64,000 nt of DNA. Source: an uncultured Oligella sp. (lineage in GTDB: Bacteria; Pseudomonadota; Gammaproteobacteria; Burkholderiales; Burkholderiaceae_B). Shown piece after piece: positions 18,673-27,278 of the stretch. Every line of letters starts with the position of its first letter. Position 1 is the first letter of the stretch. The DNA lies in contig CANROD010000005.1 of assembly GCA_947632105.1 (NCBI GenBank), positions 1-64,000 on the forward strand, in the 5' to 3' direction. Made by a program: the position numbers and the translations under genes. A model generated the notes under the pieces. That model worked only from the letters and a program-made list of their open reading frames with translations, was not told the origin of the DNA and did not search any database.

Positions 18673-19275
18673 CTAAGCTTGAAGAGACCGAAGTAGCTCC
18701 CAAGTATCACTTAACGGTAAACCGACAACGCCAGTGAAGTCACCCTCAAGTCGTTTGATTAGCATAGCACCTAAACCTTGGATTGCATAGCCGCCAGCTT
18801 TGCCAATGCCTTCGCCGCTGTTGGCATAATACTCAATCTCAGTATCACTTAATTGCCTCATGAATAGCTTATTAGTATTTGTTTTTTCGACTATGTATTC
18901 TGCTGTAATAAGGACAATATGGGTATGTACTTCATGCTCTTGACCCGATAAGGTGCGTAGACTTTGACGTACATCCTCAACGCTGTGCGCTTTATCAACC
19001 ACCTGTCCGTTGATCATGACACAGGTATCTGCAGTAAGAATAGGGTATGTTTTTAGGTGAGTTGCGGTTGTTTGTAAATAGTCTAAAGCACGTTCAGCTT
19101 TTTCTCTGGCGGTACGCACCACATAATCTTCAGCCCTTTCGCCGAGCAGGATTGGCTCATCCTCTATACCCTCAGGCTCTGGCACTAGCATAACTTCATG
19201 TTGAACTCCTAGTTGTTTTAAAAGTTCATGCCTTCTAGGACTGGCTGACGCTAAGTAAATAAAAGGTAGTTCCAT
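18673..19275 (-). CDS. maf: Maf-family nucleoside triphosphate pyrophosphatase
   Basis: This 200-residue protein starts MELPFIYLASASPRRHELL with the Maf phosphate-binding loop SASPRR, then the ERAEDYVVRTAREKA region, ILTADTCVMINGQVV and the late GKAGGYAIQGLGAMLIKRLEGDFTGVVGLPL with a key Lys. Maf/YhdE/YceF enzymes hydrolyse dTTP/UTP or 7-methyl-GTP. The operon position suggests the YhdE (dTTP/UTP) type, but the subgroup is not certain. It lies 11 bp after rlmH. Confidence 0.93.
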   Translation of the reverse strand: MELPFIYLASASPRRHELLKQLGVQHEVMLVPEPEGIEDEPILLGERAEDYVVRTAREKAERALDYLQTTATHLKTYPILTADTCVMINGQVVDKAHSVEDVRQSLRTLSGQEHEVHTHIVLITAEYIVEKTNTNKLFMRQLSDTEIEYYANSGEGIGKAGGYAIQGLGAMLIKRLEGDFTGVVGLPLSDTWELLRSLQA

Positions 19276-19286
19276 GATGATATATA

Positions 19287-19757
19287 CTATTCGCGATGAT
19301 AGGGGTGATTAGTTAAAATAGACCAAGCCCTGTAGATTTGTTCGACTAACAACACACGTACCATTGGGTGGGGCATCGTGAGGGAGGATAGACGAATTTT
19401 TTGAGTAATAGTGCGTTTAAAGTCAGCATCAATGCCATCTGGGCCACCGATGATTAGGCACACGTTTTGTTGATTCTCTATCCAATCGCTAAGCATAGTG
19501 GCTAGATTCTGCGTAGTTAGGTCCTTGCCGCGCTCGTCTAGTACTAGTACTAGACTGTGCGGTGGGATTGCTGTCTGTATGCGCTTAGCTTCGGCAGCCA
19601 TCATTTGTTCGGCTGTTTTACCAGTGTTTCTTGGCTCAGCCTTAATCTCTTTTAGCTCAATGGAACAATCGTTTGGTAGGCGTTTGGCATAGTCATTCCA
19701 AGCAACCTTAACCCAATCCGGCATGCGGTGACCTACTGCAATTACGGTGGTTTTCAT
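19287..19757 (-). CDS. rlmH: 23S rRNA (pseudouridine1915-N3)-methyltransferase RlmH
   Basis: This 156-residue SPOUT-class methyltransferase has [18 protein letters not shown], the SAM-binding knot loop [10 protein letters not shown] and C-terminal [20 protein letters not shown] ending NHPYHRE. Length matches E. coli RlmH (155). It modifies helix 69 of 23S rRNA on assembled 70S ribosomes. The start shares one base with the rsfS stop (TAATG), so translation is coupled. Confidence 0.97.
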   Translation of the reverse strand: MKTTVIAVGHRMPDWVKVAWNDYAKRLPNDCSIELKEIKAEPRNTGKTAEQMMAAEAKRIQTAIPPHSLVLVLDERGKDLTTQNLATMLSDWIENQQNVCLIIGGPDGIDADFKRTITQKIRLSSLTMPHPMVRVLLVEQIYRAWSILTNHPYHRE

Positions 19758-20185
19758 TAATCCTCGTCAGATGCAGCGTATGGTTGAGCTGGGTCAAATC
19801 CTTGATTGATTGGTGGGATGATACGAGATTGAGGAAGTAGCTCAACTTCTACTGGTTTCTCACCCCAAATGGCTTCTAGGTTGTAGTATTGACGAATCGC
19901 TGGTTGCATACAATGTACGACAATATCGGCGAGGTCTAAAACGATCCATTCACCGGTGTCTTCACCCTCAACAGATAGCACGTCAAGTTTTTTCTCGCGT
20001 ACTGCATCGAACACACTACGTGCTAAAGAGCGAGTCTGTCGATTAGAGGTGCCGCTGGCAATAATAACGCGGTCGAATAGACTGGTTAGCCCAGTTGTAT
20101 CAAAGACCTTGATGTCTTGAGCCTTTGCATCTTCTAAGGCATCAATTACTAGGCGTTGCATATCTTCTAATGGCATATTTAACAT
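19757..20185 (-). CDS. rsfS: Ribosomal silencing factor RsfS
   Basis: This 142-residue Iojap/YbeB family protein has [59 protein letters not shown] and [12 protein letters not shown]. It binds L14 and blocks subunit joining in starvation. It has a C-terminal extension of about 25 residues after EVELLPQSR that E. coli RsfS (105 aa) lacks; the N-terminus is also slightly long. It lies between nadD and rlmH. Confidence 0.95.
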   Translation of the reverse strand: MLNMPLEDMQRLVIDALEDAKAQDIKVFDTTGLTSLFDRVIIASGTSNRQTRSLARSVFDAVREKKLDVLSVEGEDTGEWIVLDLADIVVHCMQPAIRQYYNLEAIWGEKPVEVELLPQSRIIPPINQGFDPAQPYAASDED

Positions 20186-20217
20186 AAAAATCCTTTGTGT
20201 TTTAGAGAGCTGTAATT

Positions 20218-20814
20218 TTAGTTTTTATAAAGATTATGCTCGTTTATATATTGCATAACCTCAGGATGTATATAATCACTGATGTCTTCGTTGTTAGCTA
20301 GGCGCTGTCGGACTTCAGTGGATGAAATATCCATTTCATCGAAAAGAATCTGAATAATTTCTTTGCCATTCACCTGTGCGCTAAGCATCTCTTGAGGTAT
20401 CTCTGATGAGTAGTCAGGGCGTTTAGCGACGACAAGGGTTAGATATTGCATAATTTCTTGCCATCCATTCCAAGTCGTAAAGTTTTGCAACTGATCCGTG
20501 CCCATTAGCCAGTAGTAATCAATTCTTTTGTCTAATTGCCTGACTGTATCCAGTGTATACGTGGGACCACCACGTTCGATCTCCATCGTATTGAATAAGA
20601 TCTTTGGATTGCCGTCAGCTGCAATTTTGAGCATAGCTAAGCGGTGCTCTTGACTAACTGATAAGGAATCCTTTTGCCAAGGCTGCCCCGCAGGTAGTAG
20701 CTCAACGTGCTCTAGAGGAAGTTGCTCTAGAGCACTTAATGCTAATTCGATGTGTGCTTTATGGATAGGATTAAAGCTGCCACCTAAGAGGCCTATCTTA
20801 GGGCGTACCGTCAT
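20218..20814 (-). CDS. nadD: Nicotinate-nucleotide adenylyltransferase
   Basis: This 198-residue protein has the nucleotidyltransferase motif IGLLGGSFNPIHKAHIELA near the N-terminus, YYWLMGTDQLQNFTTWNGW and the C-terminal STEVRQRL (ISSTEVR, equivalent of ISSTxxR). It adenylates nicotinate mononucleotide in NAD synthesis. The start is ATG at 20814, which overlaps the purD stop as ATGA. Relatives often carry hemF between purD and nadD; here the two genes are fused in translation instead. Confidence 0.95.
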   Translation of the reverse strand: MTVRPKIGLLGGSFNPIHKAHIELALSALEQLPLEHVELLPAGQPWQKDSLSVSQEHRLAMLKIAADGNPKILFNTMEIERGGPTYTLDTVRQLDKRIDYYWLMGTDQLQNFTTWNGWQEIMQYLTLVVAKRPDYSSEIPQEMLSAQVNGKEIIQILFDEMDISSTEVRQRLANNEDISDYIHPEVMQYINEHNLYKN

Positions 20815-22085
20815 TTTATTGCTCGCCAAGCAATGTCTTTACGAAATTGCATGCCATCAAAGCTAATTGACTCAATTGTGCTGTAGGCTCTTTCGCGAGC
20901 TATTGTAATACTTTCACCCAGTGCGGTAACACACAGTACACGACCGCCAGAGGTGACTATATCGCCATCAATTAGCTTGGTTCCCGCATGAAAAACCATG
21001 ATTTCGTTGCTGTCATTAGGTAGACCGTTAATTATATCTCCAGTTTTAGGTTCAGCAGGATAGTTTTCAGCAGCTAAAACAACACCAATTGCGCTACGTG
21101 GGTCCCAGTTAATTTCTATTGCGTCTAAGTTGCCTTGGGAGGCTGCCTCGAATAAATCGACAAAATCATTTTTAATACGCATTAAAAGGGGTTGAGTTTC
21201 AGGATCGCCTAAACGACAGTTAAACTCGAGTACTTTAATAGGGCGAGTGTCATCATTACCTTTGCCAATCATTACACCAGCATATAAGAAACCAGTATAT
21301 TCGATACCGTCTGCTTTCATGCCTTCAATGGTTGGTGTGATGACCTCATCTATGATGCGCTCATGAATAATTGGACTAACAATAGGGGCAGGTGAGTAAG
21401 CACCCATGCCACCTGTGTTTGGGCCGCGATCGCCGTCTAGTTGGCGCTTGTGGTCTTGACTTGATGCTAAAGGTAAAATGGTTTTGCCATCACACATGAC
21501 GATAAAGCTTGCTTCCTCGCCATCCAGAAACTCCTCAATAACCACTAAAGCACCAGCCGCACCAAATTGACCACCGAGCATATCGTCAATTGCTTGATGA
21601 GCCTCTTCAAGCGTCATTGCAACCACGACACCCTTACCAGCGGCAAGCCCATCAGCTTTAATAACAATAGGGACGCCTTGCTGTTCGATATAGTCGTGAG
21701 CAGCGGCAGCCTCGGTAAAACTAGCGTAGACCGCAGTAGGGATTTGATGACGAACCATAAAGGCTTTGGCAAAGTCTTTGGAGCTTTCTAGTTGAGCAGC
21801 AGCTTGATTTGGACCAAAAATAGCTAATCCCTCAGCACGGAAAAGATCAACGATACCGGCAGCTAAGGGAGCTTCAGGACCAACAACTGTTAAGGCAATC
21901 CGATTGTCTTTAGCAAACTGTACTATATCTTTAGGCGTTTTAAGGTCAACATTGACTAAGTGCTCAGAACGAGCTGTACCGCCATTCCCAGGAGTTACAA
22001 AGATTTTATCGGCTTTTGATGATTTGGAAAAACTCCATGCCAAGGCGTGTTCACGGCCACCACCACCGATCACTAAAATATTCAT
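20811..22085 (-). CDS. purD: Phosphoribosylamine-glycine ligase
   Basis: This 424-residue ATP-grasp enzyme performs the second step of purine synthesis. It starts MNILVIGGGGREHALAW (ATG at 22085; an in-frame ATG seven codons upstream lacks a ribosome site). The ATP-grasp elements are IPIVIKADGLAAGKGVVVA then MTLEEAH, VVIEEFLDGEEASF, HKRQLDGDRGPNTGGMGAYSPA and EFNCRLGDPETQPLL. Length matches E. coli PurD (429). Its stop overlaps nadD. Confidence 0.97.
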   Translation of the reverse strand: MNILVIGGGGREHALAWSFSKSSKADKIFVTPGNGGTARSEHLVNVDLKTPKDIVQFAKDNRIALTVVGPEAPLAAGIVDLFRAEGLAIFGPNQAAAQLESSKDFAKAFMVRHQIPTAVYASFTEAAAAHDYIEQQGVPIVIKADGLAAGKGVVVAMTLEEAHQAIDDMLGGQFGAAGALVVIEEFLDGEEASFIVMCDGKTILPLASSQDHKRQLDGDRGPNTGGMGAYSPAPIVSPIIHERIIDEVITPTIEGMKADGIEYTGFLYAGVMIGKGNDDTRPIKVLEFNCRLGDPETQPLLMRIKNDFVDLFEAASQGNLDAIEINWDPRSAIGVVLAAENYPAEPKTGDIINGLPNDSNEIMVFHAGTKLIDGDIVTSGGRVLCVTALGESITIARERAYSTIESISFDGMQFRKDIAWRAIK

Positions 22086-22124
22086 AAGGCTTTTGCTAAA
22101 ACTCATTAAAGATTAAATTATTAA

Positions 22125-22862
22125 TTACTCAGCTGCTTCTTCATCAAAAACGGCGTTGGTATAAACCTTTTGTACGTCGTCTAAGTCTTCAAGCATATCG
22201 ATGATTTTCTGCATTTTGGCAGCATCGTCGCCAGATAGTTCGATTTCAGTTTGCGGTTTCATAATGATTTCAGCTAATTCTGGCTCAAGCTCCGCAGCAA
22301 TAAAAGCGTCACGTACTTGGGCGAAATCAGTTGGTGCAGAGATAACCTCAGTTAAACCGTCTTCATCGGTAATGACGTCCTCTGCGCCAGCTTCTAGGGC
22401 GACATCCATGATTTTTTCTTCAGAGATATCTGGCGCAAAAAGAAATTGACCTACGTGATCAAACATAAAGGTAACTGATCCGTCAGTGCCAAGATTACCA
22501 CCGTTTTTAGTGAGCGCATGGCGTACGTCAGAAACAGTACGAGTACGGTTGTCTGTCATGCAGTCGACAATCACTGCTGCGCCACCAAGACCGTAGCCCT
22601 CATAGCGAGCGAACTCATAATCATCACCATCAGCGGCACCAGCGCCACGCTGAATAGCACGATTAATATTATCCTTAGGCATATTGCTGGTAGTGGCTTT
22701 GTCAACGGCTAAGCGTAATGGCGGATTAGTATCCGGATCAGGGCCGCCTGCACGTGCAGCAACCGTGATTTCACGGATAATTTTTGTCCAAACTTTACCT
22801 CGTTTGGCGTCCTGGCGACCTTTACGGTGCTGGATATTCGCCCATTTACTGTGACCTGCCAT
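22125..22862 (-). CDS. yebC: YebC/PmpR family transcriptional/translation regulator
   Basis: This 245-residue protein starts [23 protein letters not shown] (ATG at 22862); the longer upstream frame is not conserved-looking. It has [57 protein letters not shown] split by normal family spacing, and an acidic C-terminus. YebC-type proteins bind DNA (PmpR) or assist translation of proline-rich stretches (YebC paralogues); the exact role is unsettled. It is the first gene of the purD-nadD-rsfS-rlmH-maf operon. Confidence 0.95.
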   Translation of the reverse strand: MAGHSKWANIQHRKGRQDAKRGKVWTKIIREITVAARAGGPDPDTNPPLRLAVDKATTSNMPKDNINRAIQRGAGAADGDDYEFARYEGYGLGGAAVIVDCMTDNRTRTVSDVRHALTKNGGNLGTDGSVTFMFDHVGQFLFAPDISEEKIMDVALEAGAEDVITDEDGLTEVISAPTDFAQVRDAFIAAELEPELAEIIMKPQTEIELSGDDAAKMQKIIDMLEDLDDVQKVYTNAVFDEEAAE

Positions 22863-23010
22863 AATGTGTTCTATTAATATATAAAGGTTAAATTGATGAA
22901 ATATTATTATAGGTATTAGTTTTGATGTTTTATTGTGCCTTGATTTTACCCTGATTGACACATTTTTTTATAGAATAGCCTTAATTATAGCCTTTTAAAA
23001 GGATTACTCT

Positions 23011-24489
23011 ATGCTTGAACCTATGGCTTTCGGCCGCAATTCCGAAACTGAAGTTGTTTTATCTCCAAAATTAGCTAATCGTCATGGTTGTATTACTGGT
23101 GCAACCGGAACAGGTAAAACAGTTACCTTGCAGTTGATGGCTGAAGCGTTTTCAAAAATAGGTACCCCAGTATTTTTAGCAGATGTCAAAGGCGACTTAA
23201 GTGGAATTTCACAAGCAGCGGAGAATAATGAGGGGTTACAAAAGCGTCTTGCGAAGCTAGGTCTGCCGCAACCTAATTGGGGTTCTTGTCCAACTGTTTT
23301 TTGGGATGTTTTTGGTGAGCAAGGACATCCAATGCGTGCCACGATTAGTGATATGGGTCCTTTGCTTTTAGCTCGAACCATGAACCTGAACAATACGCAG
23401 AGTGGCATTTTAAATATTTGCTTTAAACTGGCTGATGATGAAGGTTTGTTATTACTCGATCTTAAGGATCTCAGGTCGATTTTGCAGTTTGTTGCGGATA
23501 ATGCGAAGGAGCTACGAACTACCTACGGTAATATTTCAGCGGCTTCAGTTGGTGCTATTCAGCGTGCTTTACTGGAGCTTGAGGTGCAGGGTGGGGATAT
23601 TTTTTTCGGTGAACCGATGCTTGATATCTTTGACCTGATGCGTACAGATGCCCAAGGACAGGGTGTGGTAAATATCTTGACTGCGAATAAACTAATGCAG
23701 TCGCCAAGGTTGTATGGGGTTTTCTTATTATGGCTTTTAGCAGAGTTATATGAAAACTTACCAGAGGTTGGTGATTTAGATAAGCCAAAGTTTGTTTTTT
23801 TCTTTGATGAGGCTCATTTATTATTTGATAGCGCACCTAAAGCCCTGATTGAGCGTATTGAATTAGTGGTTAGGTTAATTCGCTCAAAGGGTGTTGGTGT
23901 TTATTTTATTACGCAAAATCCTTTAGATATTCCTGAGGCTGTTTTGGGGCAATTAGGTAATCGCGTACAGCATGCTTTACGAGCTTACACGCCGCGAGAT
24001 CAGCGAGCAGTTAAAACCGCGGCCGATACAATGCGTCCTAATCCTCCGTTGAATGTACAGCAAGCAATTGCTGAGCTGGGGGTAGGTGAGGCTTTGGTCT
24101 CTTTTTTAGATTCTAAGGGGATTCCTTCGCCAACAGAGCGAGTTTGGATGTTTGCACCGGGTAGTCGTATTGGCTTAGCTACAGCAGATGAAATTAGTCG
24201 GATTCGAAGTGCTTCATTATTTACTAATAAATACGATCAAGCGATTGATCGCGAGTCGGCATATGAAATGTTGCTAGAACGGGCAGAAGCAACGGAGGAG
24301 CAGATTGAGCAAGAGAGTGGTGGCATAGTAGGGATGCTGAAGGATACTTTTTTTGGTTCAACGGGACCACGTGGCGGACGTCGCGAAGGGTTGGTAGAGC
24401 AAGTGGCGAAGACAGAAGCACGCCGTATTGCTAGAAATATGGTGCGTGGTGTATTAGGATCGCTATTAGGTAGTAGCAAAAAAAGGTAG
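23011..24489 (+). CDS. HerA-like ATPase, DUF853 (YjgR) family
   Basis: This 492-residue protein has Walker A GATGTGKT (about 30-37), [13 protein letters not shown], Walker [14 protein letters not shown] and the motor-type motif [31 protein letters not shown]. Late [29 protein letters not shown] is typical of YjgR. The fold is that of HerA/FtsK hexameric motors, but no substrate is known for YjgR. It has no nurA partner and no defence neighbours; it sits alone between yebC and marR-type genes, so a housekeeping role is more likely than defence. Confidence 0.9.
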   Translation: MLEPMAFGRNSETEVVLSPKLANRHGCITGATGTGKTVTLQLMAEAFSKIGTPVFLADVKGDLSGISQAAENNEGLQKRLAKLGLPQPNWGSCPTVFWDVFGEQGHPMRATISDMGPLLLARTMNLNNTQSGILNICFKLADDEGLLLLDLKDLRSILQFVADNAKELRTTYGNISAASVGAIQRALLELEVQGGDIFFGEPMLDIFDLMRTDAQGQGVVNILTANKLMQSPRLYGVFLLWLLAELYENLPEVGDLDKPKFVFFFDEAHLLFDSAPKALIERIELVVRLIRSKGVGVYFITQNPLDIPEAVLGQLGNRVQHALRAYTPRDQRAVKTAADTMRPNPPLNVQQAIAELGVGEALVSFLDSKGIPSPTERVWMFAPGSRIGLATADEISRIRSASLFTNKYDQAIDRESAYEMLLERAEATEEQIEQESGGIVGMLKDTFFGSTGPRGGRREGLVEQVAKTEARRIARNMVRGVLGSLLGSSKKR

Positions 24490-24497
24490 TAAGACTG

Positions 24498-24535
24498 ACT
24501 AAAACAAGGATCTTATGAAGTATCCTTGTTTTAGT
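24498..24535. terminator. Stem-loop between the YjgR-type gene and the marR-type gene
   Basis: A 14-bp inverted repeat ACTAAAACAAGGAT (24498-24511) / ATCCTTGTTTTAGT (24522-24535) with a 10-nt loop sits between convergent genes. The T-rich run is within the stem. Confidence 0.65.
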
Positions 24536-24543
24536 AAAACTTA

Positions 24544-25038
24544 TCACTTTTCATCCGGAAAAATAACAGTATAAACCTCTGGTACATTGTGACGAATAAG
24601 CTTTTTGTTGAGCTCCGTGTAGGTATCAAATTCTTCTGGACTGAAACAGGAAAAGAACTGATTTAGAGTGTCCTCGATAGTTTTGATGATCTCTACTCGT
24701 AAGTTAGCACTTTTTTCTGTTAGAGCTAATTCAATCACGCGTCTGTCTTTTTCAGAGCGCTGGCGAGTGATTAGGCCCTTAGCCTCTAGTCGATTTAACG
24801 TGCGGGTCATTGCGCCTGTATCTACACCAATAAACTCGGCCAATTGAGCTGCTGTATTTGCTCTACCAGTATCAAGTAAGACAATTGGACGCCACTGTGC
24901 TCCAGTTAGGCCTAAAGGTAATAAATACTCATCTAGTTGATCGTTAACCACCTTATAAACAACGCGCAGTAAATTACCAGCGTTTTGTTCATTTTCTACT
25001 ATTCTACTTTGATAAGGATCTATTGTTATATGGTTCAT
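24544..25038 (-). CDS. MarR-family transcriptional regulator
   Basis: This 164-residue protein has the MarR winged helix: LTGAQWRPIVLLDTGRANTAAQLAEFIGVDTGAMTRTLNRLEAKGLITRQRSEKDRRVIELALTEK across about 44-108, with helical N- and C-terminal dimerisation regions. It is divergent from a quinone oxidoreductase gene with 124 bp between them, a usual arrangement for a repressor and its target; a short palindrome lies in the gap. The ligand is unknown; a quinone, phenolic or oxidant signal would fit but is inference. Confidence 0.9.
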   Translation of the reverse strand: MNHITIDPYQSRIVENEQNAGNLLRVVYKVVNDQLDEYLLPLGLTGAQWRPIVLLDTGRANTAAQLAEFIGVDTGAMTRTLNRLEAKGLITRQRSEKDRRVIELALTEKSANLRVEIIKTIEDTLNQFFSCFSPEEFDTYTELNKKLIRHNVPEVYTVIFPDEK

Positions 25039-25071
25039 AAGGTTTGAGGCATAAGTTAATACAGTAGTATG

Positions 25072-25081
25072 ATAACGTTAT
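25072..25081. promoter_or_regulatory. Candidate MarR operator
   Basis: The perfect 10-bp palindrome ATAACGTTAT lies 34 bp before the marR-type start, in the divergent gap with the qor gene. MarR proteins bind short A/T-rich palindromes, so this is the best visible candidate. Confidence 0.35.
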
Positions 25082-25162
25082 TATTAGGTATGGGGCCATC
25101 TATATGGTATTTTCCATGAAGATTGCCTATATTGCATCAATATTAACTACAGGAGACTTTTT

Positions 25163-26149
25163 ATGAGTATACAGAGCAAGCGAATTGAGATCAAAGCGCA
25201 TGGTGACCCATCAGTGATGGAGTGGGTGGATACTGTCGTTGAGGCACCGGCTGCAAATGAAGTGCAAATTGAACAAAAAGCTGTTGGTCTTAATTTTATT
25301 GATATTTATTTTCGCACAGGTCTTTATAGTAACTCCTTACCGCATGGTTTAGGTTTTGAGGGGAGTGGTGTGATCACTGCGGTTGGTTCCGAGGTGACTC
25401 ATTTACACGTAGGTGATCGAGTAGCCTATGGGCAAAGTCCGATTGGTGCTTATGCGTTAGTACGTAATGTGCCCGCCTTCCAAGTGGTCAAGTTGCCTGA
25501 TGGTATCTCTTTTGAAGAAGCTGCCGCGATTATGTTAAAGGGGTTAACAGCTTGGTATTTATTGCGTCAAACCTATCGAGTGCAAGCGGGTGAAACTATT
25601 TTGTTACATGCCGCAGCAGGTGGCGTTGGATTAATTGCTACGCAATGGGCCAATGCTTTAGGTGTTAAGGTTATAGGCACGGCTTCAAGCGCTGAAAAAA
25701 TAGCATTGGCTAAAGAGCATGGCGCGTGGGAGATGATTAATTATCGCAAGGAGGATGTAGTTTCTCGTGTGCTTGAGTTGACCGAAGGTCAGAAATTGCC
25801 TGTTGTCTATGATGGTGTAGGTAAGGATACTTTTGAGATTTCCTTAGATTGCTTAAGGCCACGTGGTCTAATGGTTAGTTACGGCAACGCTTCCGGTGCT
25901 GTGACTGGTGTTAATTTAGGTATTTTAGCTGCTAAAGGTTCTTTGTATGTGACTCGACCAAATATCGCAGGCTACGTATCCACGCGAGAATCAATGCAAG
26001 AAGCAGCGGATGAGCTTTTTGAACAGGTCTTGTCTGGTAATATCAAGGTGAAAATTAATCAAAAGGTACCGTTGGTTGATGTGGCTAAAGCACATGAGGA
26101 CCTAGCTGCTGGTCGTACTACGGGCTCAACGGTGTTAATTATCGATTGA
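25163..26149 (+). CDS. NADPH:quinone oxidoreductase (zinc-independent MDR family, Qor type)
   Basis: This 328-residue medium-chain dehydrogenase/reductase has a GroES-like N-terminal part (VGLNFIDIYFRTGLY, LPHGLGFEGSGVITAVG) and a Rossmann domain (LLHAAAGGVGLIATQWANALG). Zinc-ligand cysteines are absent, as in E. coli QorA. The family reduces quinones or 2-alkenals with NADPH. It is divergent from a MarR regulator that may control it. An AGGAG ribosome site precedes the ATG, and a strong terminator follows. Confidence 0.92.
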   Translation: MSIQSKRIEIKAHGDPSVMEWVDTVVEAPAANEVQIEQKAVGLNFIDIYFRTGLYSNSLPHGLGFEGSGVITAVGSEVTHLHVGDRVAYGQSPIGAYALVRNVPAFQVVKLPDGISFEEAAAIMLKGLTAWYLLRQTYRVQAGETILLHAAAGGVGLIATQWANALGVKVIGTASSAEKIALAKEHGAWEMINYRKEDVVSRVLELTEGQKLPVVYDGVGKDTFEISLDCLRPRGLMVSYGNASGAVTGVNLGILAAKGSLYVTRPNIAGYVSTRESMQEAADELFEQVLSGNIKVKINQKVPLVDVAKAHEDLAAGRTTGSTVLIID

Positions 26150-26163
26150 TTTTTGTAATTAGC

Positions 26164-26205
26164 AAAATAGCAGCTTAATTAAGTATTCAATTAAGCTGCT
26201 ATTTT
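26164..26205. terminator. Bidirectional terminator between the qor gene and fbp
   Basis: A 17-bp stem AAAATAGCAGCTTAATT (26164-26180) / AATTAAGCTGCTATTTT (26189-26205) with an 8-nt loop sits between converging genes. Confidence 0.85.
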
Positions 26206-26226
26206 ATTGAGAATAATAAGAGTTAA

Positions 26227-27234
26227 TTAAGCCTGTTGGTCTTGATGGTATTTCATGACTTGCTCAACCTCATTTTTAGAGCCTAAGCAAACGCTAACAC
26301 GTTGATGAAGCTCCACTGGTTGAATATCTAAAATACGTTGTTGACAATCAGTAGATGCACCACCGGCTTGCTCAACTAAAAAGCTCATCGGATTAGCTTC
26401 ATACATCAGGCGCAGTTTACCTGCTTTATTAGGTTCTCTAGAATCCCATGGGTACATGAAGATGCCACCACGCATAAGAATGCGATGTACATCGGCTACC
26501 ATCGAGGCAATCCAACGCATATTAAAGTTTTTCTCGCGAGGCCCTGTCGTGCCGGCTAAACAGTCATCGATGTAGTTACGCACTGGATCAGTCCAGTGCC
26601 TGTAGTTAGACATATTGATGGCGAACTCTTGGGTATTTTCAGGAATAGTGATGCTGTCATGTGTTAGGAACCAGTCCTCTTCTTCATTATCTAAGGTAAA
26701 GCCCATTACGCCTTGACCAAGGGTCAAAATCAAGATGGTTTGTGGACCGTAAATTGCATAGCCTGCTGCAACCTGCTTGTGGCCAGCCTGTAAAAAGTCT
26801 TCTTCGCTTAGCTCTGCGGCATTTTTTGGTGACTCTAAAATTGAGAAAATGGTCCCAATGGAGGCATTGATATCAATATTAGAAGAGCCATCAAGTGGGT
26901 CAAATAGTAGTAAGTAGTTACCTGTTTTTTCAATATCCTTGAGACTGTAAAAGGTATCCATTTCCTCAGAGGCCATACCGGCAAGGAAGCCACCATGCTG
27001 ATTTTCTTCTAATAAAATGTCATTGGCAATGACATCTAGTTTTTTCTGCACTTCACCCTGCACGTTTTCTGAGCCTAGTGTTCCTAAAATACCAGCTAAG
27101 GCGCCTTTGGAAACCTTATTACTGATGGTCTTGCAGGAGTCACTGACTGAGAAAAGGAGCCTAGCTAGCTCGCTAGAAATGTGATTTTTGTCTTGTAGTG
27201 CAGACAAATAATCAGAAAAAGTGTATGTAGACAT
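26227..27234 (-). CDS. fbp: Fructose-1,6-bisphosphatase class 1
   Basis: This 335-residue enzyme has the metal-binding signature [16 protein letters not shown] (about 108-123), [19 protein letters not shown] and [23 protein letters not shown] split over the substrate site. It dephosphorylates fructose-1,6-bisphosphate in gluconeogenesis. Length matches E. coli Fbp (332). It follows pepN on the same strand with 44 bp between, so the two may be cotranscribed. Confidence 0.96.
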   Translation of the reverse strand: MSTYTFSDYLSALQDKNHISSELARLLFSVSDSCKTISNKVSKGALAGILGTLGSENVQGEVQKKLDVIANDILLEENQHGGFLAGMASEEMDTFYSLKDIEKTGNYLLLFDPLDGSSNIDINASIGTIFSILESPKNAAELSEEDFLQAGHKQVAAGYAIYGPQTILILTLGQGVMGFTLDNEEEDWFLTHDSITIPENTQEFAINMSNYRHWTDPVRNYIDDCLAGTTGPREKNFNMRWIASMVADVHRILMRGGIFMYPWDSREPNKAGKLRLMYEANPMSFLVEQAGGASTDCQQRILDIQPVELHQRVSVCLGSKNEVEQVMKYHQDQQA

Positions 27235-27278
27235 AGTCTTCCCTAATTGAAATTAATTTGATGTTGAGAGAGTAAAGC

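Noticed and set aside
23011..24489. HerA-like ATPase as part of a HerA-nuclease defence system
   Set aside because: It matches the stand-alone YjgR type, and its neighbours are housekeeping genes without a nuclease partner.
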